Source: Methanothrix sp. (GTDB lineage: Archaea; Halobacteriota; Methanosarcinia; Methanotrichales; Methanotrichaceae). Taken from it: a stretch of DNA of 37,424 nt. The first letter of the stretch is position 1. Each line of letters begins with the position of its first letter. The translations under genes were made by a program, and so were the position numbers. A model generated the notes under the pieces. The model was given only the letters and a program-made list of their open reading frames with translations, had not been told where the DNA came from and made no database searches. Location of the stretch: contig NZ_JASFYM010000019.1 in assembly GCF_030055635.1 (NCBI RefSeq), positions 1 to 37,424 on the forward strand, written 5' to 3'. This document shows positions 1-7,879 of the stretch, piece by piece.

Positions 1-420
1 AACTCCTCAGGAGAGGGGCAGGTAGTTGTCGGCGGCCCGTGTGAGTACGAGATGTACAACGGAACTGCCACGATCTGTTCGGTGATGCAGACGAACGAGT
101 CGATAGCTCAGGCAGAGATCACAGGAGGGCCGGGGTATGCTGGATACGAGGTGAGGTATGAGTTCACGCCATCTGAAGAGCTGCCGGTGTGGGTCTCAGA
201 TCACCTCAACCAGAGCGGGAACTGCAGCCTGCTGCTCCAGCTGTGCAACTCCTGGTATCCGGGGCCTGCATTCCTCGAGAAGTACAACATCACCGAGGGA
301 GCTGTCTTCCGGGCCACCCTCAGGGCGATAAGGACCGGGAGCTGCACGCCTGTGATTGTAGAGCTGGAAGGGGTCGAACGATGCGATTACTTCGAGTCAG
401 GATCGCCCCAGGCGAGCTGA
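1..420 (+). CDS. 3' end of a secreted, sequon-rich hypothetical protein (partial)
   Basis: The reading frame is open from the first base of the window and ends at TGA 418-420, so only the C-terminal 139 residues are visible. I do not recognise the family. The segment has regularly placed Cys residues and several N-glycosylation sequons (NGT, NES, NQS, NCS, NIT). It has a beta-rich look, with a repeated pattern of the form Y-x-G-x-A-x-I-x-S-V. That composition fits an exported archaeal surface or lipoprotein-like product. No membrane anchor is visible in the part seen. The next gene is convergent on the minus strand. Function cannot be assigned from this fragment. Confidence 0.7.
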   Translation, partial: NSSGEGQVVVGGPCEYEMYNGTATICSVMQTNESIAQAEITGGPGYAGYEVRYEFTPSEELPVWVSDHLNQSGNCSLLLQLCNSWYPGPAFLEKYNITEGAVFRATLRAIRTGSCTPVIVELEGVERCDYFESGSPQAS

Positions 421-508
421 GGATCCTGGGAGGCGCGAGGTTTGGGGCAGAGGGATACAAGGCATCTGGATCGGCGAACAGGGCAACAATCGGTTCCCGG
501 GCATCATC

Positions 509-1390
509 TCATTGAGCTGGATTCATGATATCGCGACCGTATCCGGCGACCCGCAGTGCGAGGTAGCAGTGCTCGAGCGCAGATATGCCGCCGAAGGGAG
601 ACCTCCTGAAGCCTCCATTATCGTTTTGAAGAAGATCAACAAATGATCTGATCCCAGGAGGTTCCCTGTGTTTTATACGCCTCGCTATCATGCAGCCTGC
701 GTATGTGCTCTCAAGGGTCTCTGTGGTGGATTCTGGATTCGGTGTGTATCCCCTTCCGGTCTCGCAGCTCTCAAGCAGCCTCATGAGTTGTGTGATGTGG
801 AATTCTGAGAGCTTCGCCTGGCCCGCTCTTTTGGCGATCCCCTCCAGTATCTCCAGCGCCATGTAGGCTCTGACGAGCTCACGGCTCTTTTCCAGAAGCA
901 GAAGCGCAGGTCTCCTGATACTTTCAACATCCTCATCAGGGCTCACCGCGCCAAGCTCTAGGCGCCTGAGAAGCGTGCCGAGGGAGGACGAGAATATGCT
1001 TGAGGCGTGCATTCCGTAGAGATCGTACTCGAAGTATTTGATCAGCGGAGTCCTGGGGATGAAGCACTCTATCGCGTGATGCTCTCCGCGGTACAGCCAT
1101 TCGAGCTTTCCGTCATTCAGCTCAGGCATGCATCCAGCAAGCTTCAGACATCCTGCTGCGTAATAGGCACGGCTTAGATCGAAATAATCATGATTCAGGA
1201 TGAAGCACACGACCTCATCATCCGGGGATTCGGCGTTCAGCATCTTTAGTGATGCAATGGCGAAGAAGGTATCCTGAACGCTCGGCTCGGTGCCCCTTAC
1301 CGAGGAGTAACCGCTTGTGAAGCAGTCCTTCCAATGTATTCTGACACGCCTCTCGTTTATGTACCTCAGCAGCGCTTCCAGGTTCAGCAC
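509..1390 (-). CDS. prenyltransferase/squalene-cyclase-fold (alpha-alpha toroid) protein
   Basis: The 293-residue protein is built from repeats typical of the six-hairpin toroid of protein prenyltransferase beta subunits and terpene cyclases. Examples are SVQDTFFAIASLKML near the N-terminus, a middle FDLSRAYYAAGCLKL unit and a C-terminal GGFRRSPFGG-x-SALEHCYLAL unit. In protein farnesyltransferases one repeat supplies a zinc-binding Asp-x-Cys. The matching position here reads LESTYAG, so the Cys is missing, while the His of SALEHCYLAL is kept. The role is therefore unknown and it may not be a protein prenyltransferase. I chose GTG 1390 because GGAGG precedes it by about five bases; a TTG at 1405 is an alternative start. 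Confidence 0.75.
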   Translation of the reverse strand: MLNLEALLRYINERRVRIHWKDCFTSGYSSVRGTEPSVQDTFFAIASLKMLNAESPDDEVVCFILNHDYFDLSRAYYAAGCLKLAGCMPELNDGKLEWLYRGEHHAIECFIPRTPLIKYFEYDLYGMHASSIFSSSLGTLLRRLELGAVSPDEDVESIRRPALLLLEKSRELVRAYMALEILEGIAKRAGQAKLSEFHITQLMRLLESCETGRGYTPNPESTTETLESTYAGCMIARRIKHREPPGIRSFVDLLQNDNGGFRRSPFGGISALEHCYLALRVAGYGRDIMNPAQ

Positions 1391-1481
1391 AAAAACCTCC
1401 GTCAACGGCTCGGAAAGCCAGAAGGCATCAGAAGCATTTGAGAAGTTCGGAATGGAAGAGCATCCAGAGACACCGAAAGCA

Positions 1482-1763
1482 TCAGCCGTCCGACGACTGC
1501 TGCCCCTTCACAATATCCGCGCGCGAGAAGACCGTTCTTCCCCTGTATACTATCTTCTCTATCCTGTGATACGGTATCTCGGTGCCCATGTACGTGAAGA
1601 ACGACCTGCCGAGCGCTATCTCGCTTGCTCTTGCGCGGATCCTGTCCGACGGCGCGCCCCTGTGGAGTATCTCGATCTCCACATCACCGAGATCAAGGCC
1701 GCGCCACTTCATCTCGTTAAGGACGCGCTTCGGATGTCTGCCGAATGGGAATAGCTCCTCCAT
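1482..1763 (-). CDS. DUF504 / UPF0248 family protein
   Basis: This 93-residue protein shows the DUF504 (UPF0248) signature: an N-terminal VLNEMKW, a central IEILHRGAPSD segment and a C-terminal IPYHRIEKIVYRG-x-VFSR block. Family members are small archaeal proteins proposed to be RNA-linked, sometimes fused to RNA-processing domains; no function is established to my knowledge. The gene starts at ATG 1763, diverging from alaS, with 63 bases between the two starts. It is followed at about 90 bases by the prenyltransferase-fold gene in the same direction. Family membership is secure from the motifs; the role is open. Confidence 0.85.
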   Translation of the reverse strand: MEELFPFGRHPKRVLNEMKWRGLDLGDVEIEILHRGAPSDRIRARASEIALGRSFFTYMGTEIPYHRIEKIVYRGRTVFSRADIVKGQQSSDG

Positions 1764-1826
1764 CGTGCTCAGAAAGTCTTTTAGAGCTGATAAGATATTC
1801 GCTCTGTATCACGCTGGTAGATTGAT

Positions 1827-4568
1827 ATGTTTCCCGAGGACGAGTACCAACTGGAATTCTTCAGGGCAGAGGGTTTTGTTCGCAGGATGTGCGAGAGCTG
1901 CGGAGGCAGGTTCTGGACCAGGGATGCCTCTAGGAGGACATGCGGAGATCCGCCGTGCGATCCGTACTCATTCATAGGCACTCCTGTTTTCAAAGAGATG
2001 GATCTGGACTCGATGCGCGAGCACTACCTGGGGTTCTTCGAGGCGCACGGGCACACGAGGGTGCCGAGGTATCCTGTCGTCGCGAGATGGAGGGATGACA
2101 TCTACCTCACCATAGCATCGATAGCCGACTTCCAGCCGTTCGTCACATCAGGCCAGGTCCCGCCGCCGGCCAATCCCCTCACGATCTCCCAGCCGTGCAT
2201 CAGGCTGGACGATCTCGATTCCGTGGGACGGAGCGGGAGGCACCTCACCACATTTGAGATGATGGCGCATCACGTCTTCAACACAAAGGAGCACGAGATC
2301 TACTGGAAGGACAGGACTGTGGAGCTTTGCGACGAGCTCCTCCTCGGGCTGGGCGTGGATCCTGAGAGCATCACATACAAGGAATCTCCATGGGCCGGAG
2401 GCGGAAACGCGGGCCCGAGCCTTGAGGTACTCGTCGGGGGGCTGGAGCTGGCGACCCTGGTCTTCATGAACCTTAGGCTTGATCCCAGGGGAGAGTATGT
2501 CATAAAGGGCGAGCGCTACAGCCGCATGGACAACTACATCGTTGATACAGGATATGGACTCGAGAGGTTCGTCTGGGCCTCCAGGGGATCTCCAACAATA
2601 TACGACGCTGTCTTCCCCGATGTGGTGAAATCCCTTTCAGAGATGGCAGGTGTGGAGCACGATCTTCATGATCCGGAGTACGCGGAGATATTCGCGAGAA
2701 ATGCCAGGCTCGCAGGCATGATCGATCTCGGAGAGGCCTCGCTGAGGGATCTGAGAAAGAGGATCGCAGAGAGCATAAACACCACTCCTGACAGGCTCGA
2801 GAGCATAATGGCGCCGATGGAGAGGATCTATGCGATCGCGGATCACACCAGATGCCTGGCATACATGCTCGGCGATGGTATAATTCCATCTAACGTCAAG
2901 GCCGGCTACCTCGCGAGGCTCGTGATTCGAAGGACCCTGAGAATGATGAGGGATCTGAAGCTGGAGATCCCGCTGTCTGAGATCGTCGGGATGCAGATAT
3001 CCAGGCTCGACTACCCGGACTGGAGAGAGCGGATGGAGACGATCTCAGAGATCCTGTCGCTGGAGGAGCAGAGGTATTCTGAGACCCTGGAGAAGGGGAG
3101 CCGGATGGTCTCGAAGATCGCATCGCATTACTCAAAGAAGGGCGGCCGGATACCCCTCACAGAGCTTGTATCTCTGTACGATACTCACGGTATTCCTCCT
3201 GAGATCGCGAAGGAGACCGCCGGTGCGCTCGGCGTGGATGTGGAGCTTCCGGATAACTTCTACTCCATAGTAGCATCGACACACAGCAGGGCGGAGCAGA
3301 GTGAGGTCGAGACGCGCTCGCCGCCGTTCGAGAAAACCGAGCGCATCTTCTATTACAGACCATTCGATCAGGAGTTCGAGGCAACTGTACTTGGCATATT
3401 CGAGGGCTGTGTTGTCCTCGACAGAACACTCTTCTACCCAGAGGGCGGAGGCCAGCCCGCTGATCATGGAGTCCTGGAGAGAGACGGTCAGGTGTTCAAC
3501 GTCACCGATGTGCAGATGATCGATGGGGTTGTCCTGCATCGGGTGGAGCCCGAGGGGCTCTCCCAGGGCGACAGGGTCACCGGAAGGATCGATATGCGCA
3601 GGAGAATGGCGCATGCGAGGCACCACACAGCCACGCACATCATCAATGACTCGGCGAAGCGTGTTCTGGGAAGACACGTCTGGCAGGCTGGCGCTCAGAA
3701 GAGCGAGGACAGGGCAAGGCTGGACATATCCCACTACAGGAGGATCTCCGAGGATGAGCTGAAGGCGATAGAGCTCGAGGCGAACCGGCGCGTGATGGAG
3801 ATGATTCCTGTGATCACTGAATTCATGCCGCGCGAGGAGGCTGAGAGGCTCTTCGGCTTCCAGCTCTACCAGGGAGGCGTGCCGCCGGGCAGGGAGATCC
3901 GCGTTGTGAGGGTTGGATCTGACATAGAGGCCTGCGCCGGCACACATGTCACGAACACCGGAATGATCGGCCCGATCAAGATACTAAGGACAGAGAGGGT
4001 CCAGGATGGCGTGGAGCGGATAGAGTTCGCAGCGGGAGAGGCAGCCGTCCAGAGAATCCAGGAGAGGGACGATATACTCGCGGAGGCAGCATCGGTTCTG
4101 AGGGTGCCGGTGGAGCAGCTTCCCAGGACAGTGGCCAGGTTCTTCGAGGAGTGGAAGGAGCAGCAGAAGGAGATAGAGCATCTGAAAGAGGAGATCGCAA
4201 GACTCCGGATACTCACGCTCTCAGCAGAGGCTGTGGATGTGAATGGTGTGAGGATCGTCGCCAGGGATCTTGAAGAGGCAGACGGCGAGACCCTGCTCAA
4301 GGCCGCGACGATGCTCTCAGAGAGCGATATGGTCGCGATACTCGGCGGTGCCAGCGGCGGCGCGGCCAAGATCGTCGTGTCTGTGGGAAGGTCCGGGGTC
4401 GAGAGGGGGCTGAACGCTGCTGATATCGTGAGGGCTGCTGCAAAATACATCGGCGGAGGAGGCGGCGGAAAGCCTGATCTTGCGCAGGGGGGAGGACCGA
4501 ACATCGGAGGGCTGAAGGCGGCAATCGATGCAGGGCTGAGCGCTGCCCGGAGGATGCTCCACGGCTAG
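1827..4568 (+). CDS. alaS: alanyl-tRNA synthetase, archaeal type
   Basis: The 913-residue enzyme charges tRNA-Ala in the cytoplasm. It has the archaeal N-terminal extension starting EDEYQLEFF, followed by a Cys-rich CESCGGRFW...TCGDPPC segment. The class II catalytic core follows (about residues 60-350, with RLDDLDSVGRSGRHLT and the GYGLERFVW helix). The editing domain has HARHHTATHI and CAGTHV, whose HxxxH and CxxxH residues form the zinc site that removes misacylated Ser and Gly. The C-terminal C-Ala domain carries GGGGGGKPDLAQGGG. Length matches the archaeal family. ATG 1827 is used because the archaeal consensus starts with this segment. A free-standing editing protein, AlaX, lies at 32552-33250. 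Confidence 0.98.
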   Translation: MFPEDEYQLEFFRAEGFVRRMCESCGGRFWTRDASRRTCGDPPCDPYSFIGTPVFKEMDLDSMREHYLGFFEAHGHTRVPRYPVVARWRDDIYLTIASIADFQPFVTSGQVPPPANPLTISQPCIRLDDLDSVGRSGRHLTTFEMMAHHVFNTKEHEIYWKDRTVELCDELLLGLGVDPESITYKESPWAGGGNAGPSLEVLVGGLELATLVFMNLRLDPRGEYVIKGERYSRMDNYIVDTGYGLERFVWASRGSPTIYDAVFPDVVKSLSEMAGVEHDLHDPEYAEIFARNARLAGMIDLGEASLRDLRKRIAESINTTPDRLESIMAPMERIYAIADHTRCLAYMLGDGIIPSNVKAGYLARLVIRRTLRMMRDLKLEIPLSEIVGMQISRLDYPDWRERMETISEILSLEEQRYSETLEKGSRMVSKIASHYSKKGGRIPLTELVSLYDTHGIPPEIAKETAGALGVDVELPDNFYSIVASTHSRAEQSEVETRSPPFEKTERIFYYRPFDQEFEATVLGIFEGCVVLDRTLFYPEGGGQPADHGVLERDGQVFNVTDVQMIDGVVLHRVEPEGLSQGDRVTGRIDMRRRMAHARHHTATHIINDSAKRVLGRHVWQAGAQKSEDRARLDISHYRRISEDELKAIELEANRRVMEMIPVITEFMPREEAERLFGFQLYQGGVPPGREIRVVRVGSDIEACAGTHVTNTGMIGPIKILRTERVQDGVERIEFAAGEAAVQRIQERDDILAEAASVLRVPVEQLPRTVARFFEEWKEQQKEIEHLKEEIARLRILTLSAEAVDVNGVRIVARDLEEADGETLLKAATMLSESDMVAILGGASGGAAKIVVSVGRSGVERGLNAADIVRAAAKYIGGGGGGKPDLAQGGGPNIGGLKAAIDAGLSAARRMLHG

Positions 4569-4599
4569 GCGATCCGGAATGTGGAGGGAAATCAGTACC

Positions 4600-4692
4600 C
4601 AGATTCTGCGGAGATGCTCTGAGGAATCTGCATGTTATCACACTTGCTCGGGGAGGTGAGCAGGGCGCAGATCGTGTGCGCCCGGTTTCATG
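4600..4692 (+). promoter_or_regulatory. structured leader of map: two hairpins and a distant Shine-Dalgarno
   Basis: The 121 bases between alaS and map contain two inverted repeats. The first is CAGATTC (4600-4606) with GAATCTG (4624-4630), with an inner GAG/CTC pair; it could end the alaS transcript. The second is GGGCGCA (4663-4669) with TGCGCCC (4677-4683), a perfect 7-bp stem with a 7-base loop. The only strong Shine-Dalgarno sequence, GGAGGTGA at 4652-4659, lies about 30 bases before ATG 4690. It is separated from it by exactly this second hairpin. An in-frame TGA at 4657 rules out an upstream start. If the hairpin folds, the remaining spacing is about nine bases, a normal distance. Confidence 0.55.
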
Positions 4693-5565
4693 GATGATGA
4701 GGTGCTGAAAAAATACAGAGCTGCAGGCAGGATACTTGCAGATGTCATCAGCAAGGCCTCTGCGAGAATAGACGTCGGCGTGTCTCTTCTCGAGGTGGCA
4801 GATTACGTGGAGAGCAGCATCCGGCAGCTTGGCGGGGAGCCTGCATTCCCGTGCAACATATCACGGGATCGCGAGGCAGCTCATTACACACCAAAACCGG
4901 ATGATGATGCGGTCTTCGGCGAGGAGATGGTAAAGCTCGACATAGGGGTGCATGTCGATGGCTACATCGCGGATGCAGCTGTTACTGTCGACCTGAGCGG
5001 CCACCCGGATCTTGTGGATGCCTCCAGGGCGGCGCTGGATGCGGCTCTCGAGCTGGTCGCACCTGGGGTGAGCACGTGTGAGCTCGGCAGGGCCATAGAG
5101 TCAGCGATAGAGGGCTACGGATTCAGGCCGGTCTCAAACCTGACAGGCCATGGTCTATCGAGATTCAACGCGCACACAGAGCCGACCGTTCCGAACAGGT
5201 CTTGCAAATCGGGCGTGGAGCTCAGGCCTGGTGATGTGATCGCGATAGAGCCTTTTGCGACGAACGGCTCGGGGAGGATATCAGATTCCCCAGTCGTCGA
5301 GATATTCGGCTTCACATCCCGCAGGCCCGTGAGGGACAGGCGGGCGAGGGCGCTGCTCGCTGAGATCGAGACGAGGTTCAACGGGCTGCCTTTCGCCCGC
5401 CGCTGGCTTATGGGGGAGAGCGTGGATTATTCTCTCCAGAGACTGATCCGTGCCGGTGCGGTTCACACATATCCTGTGCTCTGGGAGATCGAGGGCGCTA
5501 TGGTCTCGCAGGCGGAGCACACTGTGATTGTGACAGAGAGCGGATGCGAGGTAATAACAAGGTAG
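4690..5565 (+). CDS. map: methionine aminopeptidase, type II
   Basis: The 291-residue cytoplasmic enzyme removes the initiator Met from new proteins. It has the pita-bread fold and the five metal ligands of the family: VKLDIGVHVDGYIADAAVT supplies the two Asp ligands, GHGLSRFNAH the His, AIEPFAT a Glu and SQAEHTVIV the last Glu. The helical insertion near residues 190-240 and the overall length fit the archaeal type II family. The gene follows alaS in the same direction and has the unusual structured leader described separately. The minus-strand gene downstream ends only two bases after it, so the two genes converge. Confidence 0.96.
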   Translation: MDDEVLKKYRAAGRILADVISKASARIDVGVSLLEVADYVESSIRQLGGEPAFPCNISRDREAAHYTPKPDDDAVFGEEMVKLDIGVHVDGYIADAAVTVDLSGHPDLVDASRAALDAALELVAPGVSTCELGRAIESAIEGYGFRPVSNLTGHGLSRFNAHTEPTVPNRSCKSGVELRPGDVIAIEPFATNGSGRISDSPVVEIFGFTSRRPVRDRRARALLAEIETRFNGLPFARRWLMGESVDYSLQRLIRAGAVHTYPVLWEIEGAMVSQAEHTVIVTESGCEVITR

Positions 5566-5566
5566 C

Positions 5567-6163
5567 TCATATCTCCTCCTCGAGCGGGCTCCCGTCCTCC
5601 TCCTTGTAGCTTGTGTCCCCGACCATTGCAGCTGCTATCGCATCTATCCCGTCGAGAAGCTCTGCCACAATGCAGTAATCCATATCAGGGATCTCCGGCG
5701 GCTTCTCCCCGGCTATAACCCTCGCGCCGATGTTGCCCACGACGGCAAGGGCGTCCTCTATCCGCCCATCCTTTTCTGCTCTCACCGCCTCGCTGATCAT
5801 ATCCTCTAAATTCCGATCCCTGTCGTAATCCCCGAGGATGTAGCTGTTGCACGATTCGAAGACCGCGGCCAGCGATGTTCTGAGCGAGGCGAGCATCATA
5901 TCCGCATCCTCGCCCAGGCTCTCGTGCTCCGCTGAGACGATATCCCTTATGCTCCGTATCGTCGCAAGCGCCTCATCCTGGCTGAGCATGCCCTTCTCCA
6001 GTCTGGCTATGACCTTTAAACATGCCAGGATCACATCGTCCATGATGTATACAAAGACCGCCCCTGCAGCGTCCTGCTCAGACTCGGGGAGCCTGAACTG
6101 GCTCTCCTTTACCTTGTTCATCCAGTTCAGCCAGCGCTTCTGTGTGTAGAACTCCTCCTTCAT
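5567..6163 (-). CDS. DUF2150-like archaeal protein
   Basis: The protein has 198 residues from ATG 6163, which is preceded by GGAGGGAGGAG. A longer frame back to 6265 would run through the end of the upstream gene and is rejected. The protein is helical and acidic, beginning KEEFYTQKRWLNWMNKV, with a central ILACLKVIARLEKG segment and an acidic C-terminal tail. It resembles the archaeal DUF2150 family, an assignment made from memory without alignment. No catalytic motif or membrane segment is visible. It follows the Cgi121 gene by 19 bases, so the two are probably co-transcribed. The function is unknown. Confidence 0.75.
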   Translation of the reverse strand: MKEEFYTQKRWLNWMNKVKESQFRLPESEQDAAGAVFVYIMDDVILACLKVIARLEKGMLSQDEALATIRSIRDIVSAEHESLGEDADMMLASLRTSLAAVFESCNSYILGDYDRDRNLEDMISEAVRAEKDGRIEDALAVVGNIGARVIAGEKPPEIPDMDYCIVAELLDGIDAIAAAMVGDTSYKEEDGSPLEEEI

Positions 6164-6182
6164 GCTCTCCTCCCTCCGGATG

Positions 6183-6662
6183 CTACCTGTACGCATCGAC
6201 CAGCGCCACTCTCTCCAGAACCAGATCCGGTATCCTCTCCTCTCCAGCAGCCTCAATCTCGGCATCTGATATATCGTAAAATCTCCTCACCCTCTCAGCA
6301 TCAAAGCCAACCCCTTTATCATCGGGCTCGATGAGCGTGCCTGCGATCCTCCTGACCTCGTCCTCCTCTAGATCGTCGACGATGAGCAGGGCCACACGCT
6401 CCGTCGCATCAGTCACACCCAGAGACAGCGCCTTCTCTATCTGCCTCTGGCCGGATGCGTATCTCAGGATCTCAATGCCGAGGTCCTTCGCCACATTTCT
6501 GCCCTCCTGGAACGCTGCTATGGCCTTCTCGGCTGCATAAAACACATGCCTCTCGCTCACAACCATTGCAGCATCCAGGGCCTGTATCAGGTAGCCTTTT
6601 GATCTGAGGCTCTTTATCGCATTCACTACGCCAGGAATCGGCCTGCCGAAGAGTAGCCGCAT
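6183..6662 (-). CDS. cgi121: KEOPS complex subunit Cgi121
   Basis: The 159-residue protein matches the Cgi121 family. It contains the diagnostic block EILRYASGQRQIEKALSLGV and a terminal segment like those that bind the Bud32 kinase. KEOPS (Kae1, Bud32, Cgi121, Pcc1) makes the t6A modification at position 37 of tRNAs that read ANN codons, and Cgi121 helps to bind the tRNA 3' end. The other KEOPS genes are not in this window. A TATA-like element at 6684-6693 lies about 25 bases before ATG 6662 and no Shine-Dalgarno is visible, so the message is probably leaderless. A DUF2150-like gene follows. Confidence 0.85.
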   Translation of the reverse strand: MRLLFGRPIPGVVNAIKSLRSKGYLIQALDAAMVVSERHVFYAAEKAIAAFQEGRNVAKDLGIEILRYASGQRQIEKALSLGVTDATERVALLIVDDLEEDEVRRIAGTLIEPDDKGVGFDAERVRRFYDISDAEIEAAGEERIPDLVLERVALVDAYR

Positions 6663-6683
6663 AACAACCCGAAGATTTCCTGG

Positions 6684-6725
6684 TTTTTAATAGGTTGTGG
6701 TACGTCCAGAGGAGCTACATTTATC
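6684..6725. promoter_or_regulatory. divergent promoters of cgi121 (minus) and the HAD gene (plus)
   Basis: The 88-base region between the two divergent genes carries two TATA-like boxes. TTTTTAATAG at 6684-6693, read on the minus strand, is about 25 bases before ATG 6662. TTTATC at 6720-6725, read on the plus strand, is about 26 bases before ATG 6751. Both positions put the predicted transcription start within a few bases of the start codon, and neither gene has a clear ribosome binding site. Leaderless translation is therefore likely on both sides. The boxes were recognised by eye only. Confidence 0.5.
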
Positions 6726-6750
6726 TTTTTAGAACGATACCACTGAGGCG

Positions 6751-7521
6751 ATGGCCCGGATCTCTGCATTTCTCATGGACCTAGATGGTGTGCTGTATGT
6801 TGGAAGGAGCCCGGTTCCCGGTGCGAGGGAGTGCCTGGAGCGGATGGAGGAGCTTGGACACAGCTTCAGGTTCGTCTCGAACTCAACCCGCAGATGCAGG
6901 GAATCTGTTGCGAAGCGGCTCTCGGATATGGGATACAGAATAAAGCCTGAGCATATCTTCACGCCCTCTGTTGCAGCAATCGAGAGGATCCTTCGATCCG
7001 GGAGGAGAAGATGCTACCTTCTCTCAACAGGGGATGTACACAGGGACTTCGAGGATGCTGGCATAGTTATTGCAGAGGAAGATGTGGATTTCGTGGTTGT
7101 GGGGGATGCGGGCAGCAGCTTCACCTTTGAGCGCTTGAACGCAGCATTCAATCATGTTCTGAATGGCGCTGATATCATAGCTCTTGAGATGGACCGGTAC
7201 TGGCGGGACTCTGAAGGGCTGGTCCTATCCGCGGGGCCGTTTGTTGCAGCGCTCGAGTATGCTACCGGAAAGAGAGCGGAGCTAGTGGGCAAGCCATCGC
7301 CTGAGCTCTTCAGCATGGCCCTCAGGGATATGGGTGTGAGCGCATCCGAGGCCGCCATGATCGGGGACGACATAATCACAGATGTAGGCGGAGCCCAGAG
7401 GATCGGCATGCGGGGCATTCTTGTCAGAACGGGGAAATACCGGCCTGAGCATGTGGAGAGCTCCGGCGTGAAGCCAGACTGTGTTCTGGACTCGATCGCG
7501 GATCTTGTGAGATGGCTCTGA
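6751..7521 (+). CDS. HAD-superfamily hydrolase, class IIA (NagD/phosphoglycolate phosphatase type)
   Basis: The 256-residue protein is a cytoplasmic phosphatase of the NagD-like branch of the HAD superfamily. Motif I is FLMDLDGVLY near the N-terminus, with the nucleophile Asp and the Asp two residues later. Motif II is RFVSNSTRR, motif III includes the Lys of VGKPSPELF and motif IV is IGDDIITDVGGA. The class II cap domain lies between motifs II and III. The substrate cannot be read from sequence; relatives act on p-nitrophenyl phosphate, nucleotides or 2-phosphoglycolate. Eight consecutive T residues at 7529-7536 probably form the terminator. Confidence 0.92.
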   Translation: MARISAFLMDLDGVLYVGRSPVPGARECLERMEELGHSFRFVSNSTRRCRESVAKRLSDMGYRIKPEHIFTPSVAAIERILRSGRRRCYLLSTGDVHRDFEDAGIVIAEEDVDFVVVGDAGSSFTFERLNAAFNHVLNGADIIALEMDRYWRDSEGLVLSAGPFVAALEYATGKRAELVGKPSPELFSMALRDMGVSASEAAMIGDDIITDVGGAQRIGMRGILVRTGKYRPEHVESSGVKPDCVLDSIADLVRWL

Positions 7522-7528
7522 GATGCGC

Positions 7529-7536
7529 TTTTTTTT
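7529..7536 (+). terminator. T-tract terminator after the HAD gene
   Basis: A run of eight T residues starts seven bases after the HAD stop codon. Archaeal RNA polymerase commonly stops at such tracts without a hairpin. It separates the housekeeping genes upstream from the CRISPR operon. Confidence 0.6.
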
Positions 7537-7658
7537 GCAGCAGTGATGTGTGAGCGTGAGCTCACGGGTCTGGCACTGTTCTCATTATGATCGGATTGTT
7601 TGTTCAGATACAAAATTCTCCAATCCCATTTGCCAGATCAAGCAGCTGGAAAGGCAGA

Positions 7659-7689
7659 GCTCCAGTCAGGTCTTTATAATGACTGGAGC
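7659..7689 (+). promoter_or_regulatory. TATA box enclosed by a 10-bp inverted repeat, candidate CRISPR operon promoter/operator
   Basis: GCTCCAGTCA (7659-7668) and TGACTGGAGC (7680-7689) form a perfect 10-bp inverted repeat. The 11 bases between them contain CTTTATAA (7672-7679), a good TATA box. A repressor on the repeat would cover the promoter. The predicted transcription start is near 7705, about 175 bases before the first cas gene. A second, AT-rich candidate box, TTTTTTAATAATT (7811-7823), is closer to the gene. The whole 7522-7879 interval has no convincing gene. It also contains a 10-bp palindrome GTGAGCTCAC (7556-7565). Confidence 0.5.
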
Positions 7690-7879
7690 GGCAGAGGTGG
7701 GGTTACGCTGCACTTTAAACAGATGCGCAGAGGATGTTGTGGAATTTCGGATTCAAAAAAGCACATTACAACCGTTACATTTTCCATTGAATGGATACCA
7801 TCGACCGACATTTTTTAATAATTCCTGTATGTGTTTTTGTTTGATGTGCATTGCCAGTTGATGTACGGATTGATGCTGT

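Noticed and set aside
3132-3947. Minus-strand open frame of 271 codons opposite alaS
   Set aside because: It lies entirely inside the well-supported alaS gene and has an arginine- and serine-rich composition without any motif; it is a reading-frame shadow of a GC-rich gene.
7556-7565. Palindrome GTGAGCTCAC as an operator
   Set aside because: It is short, lies just after the HAD terminator and is far from any TATA box; it is noted only as part of the intergenic region.
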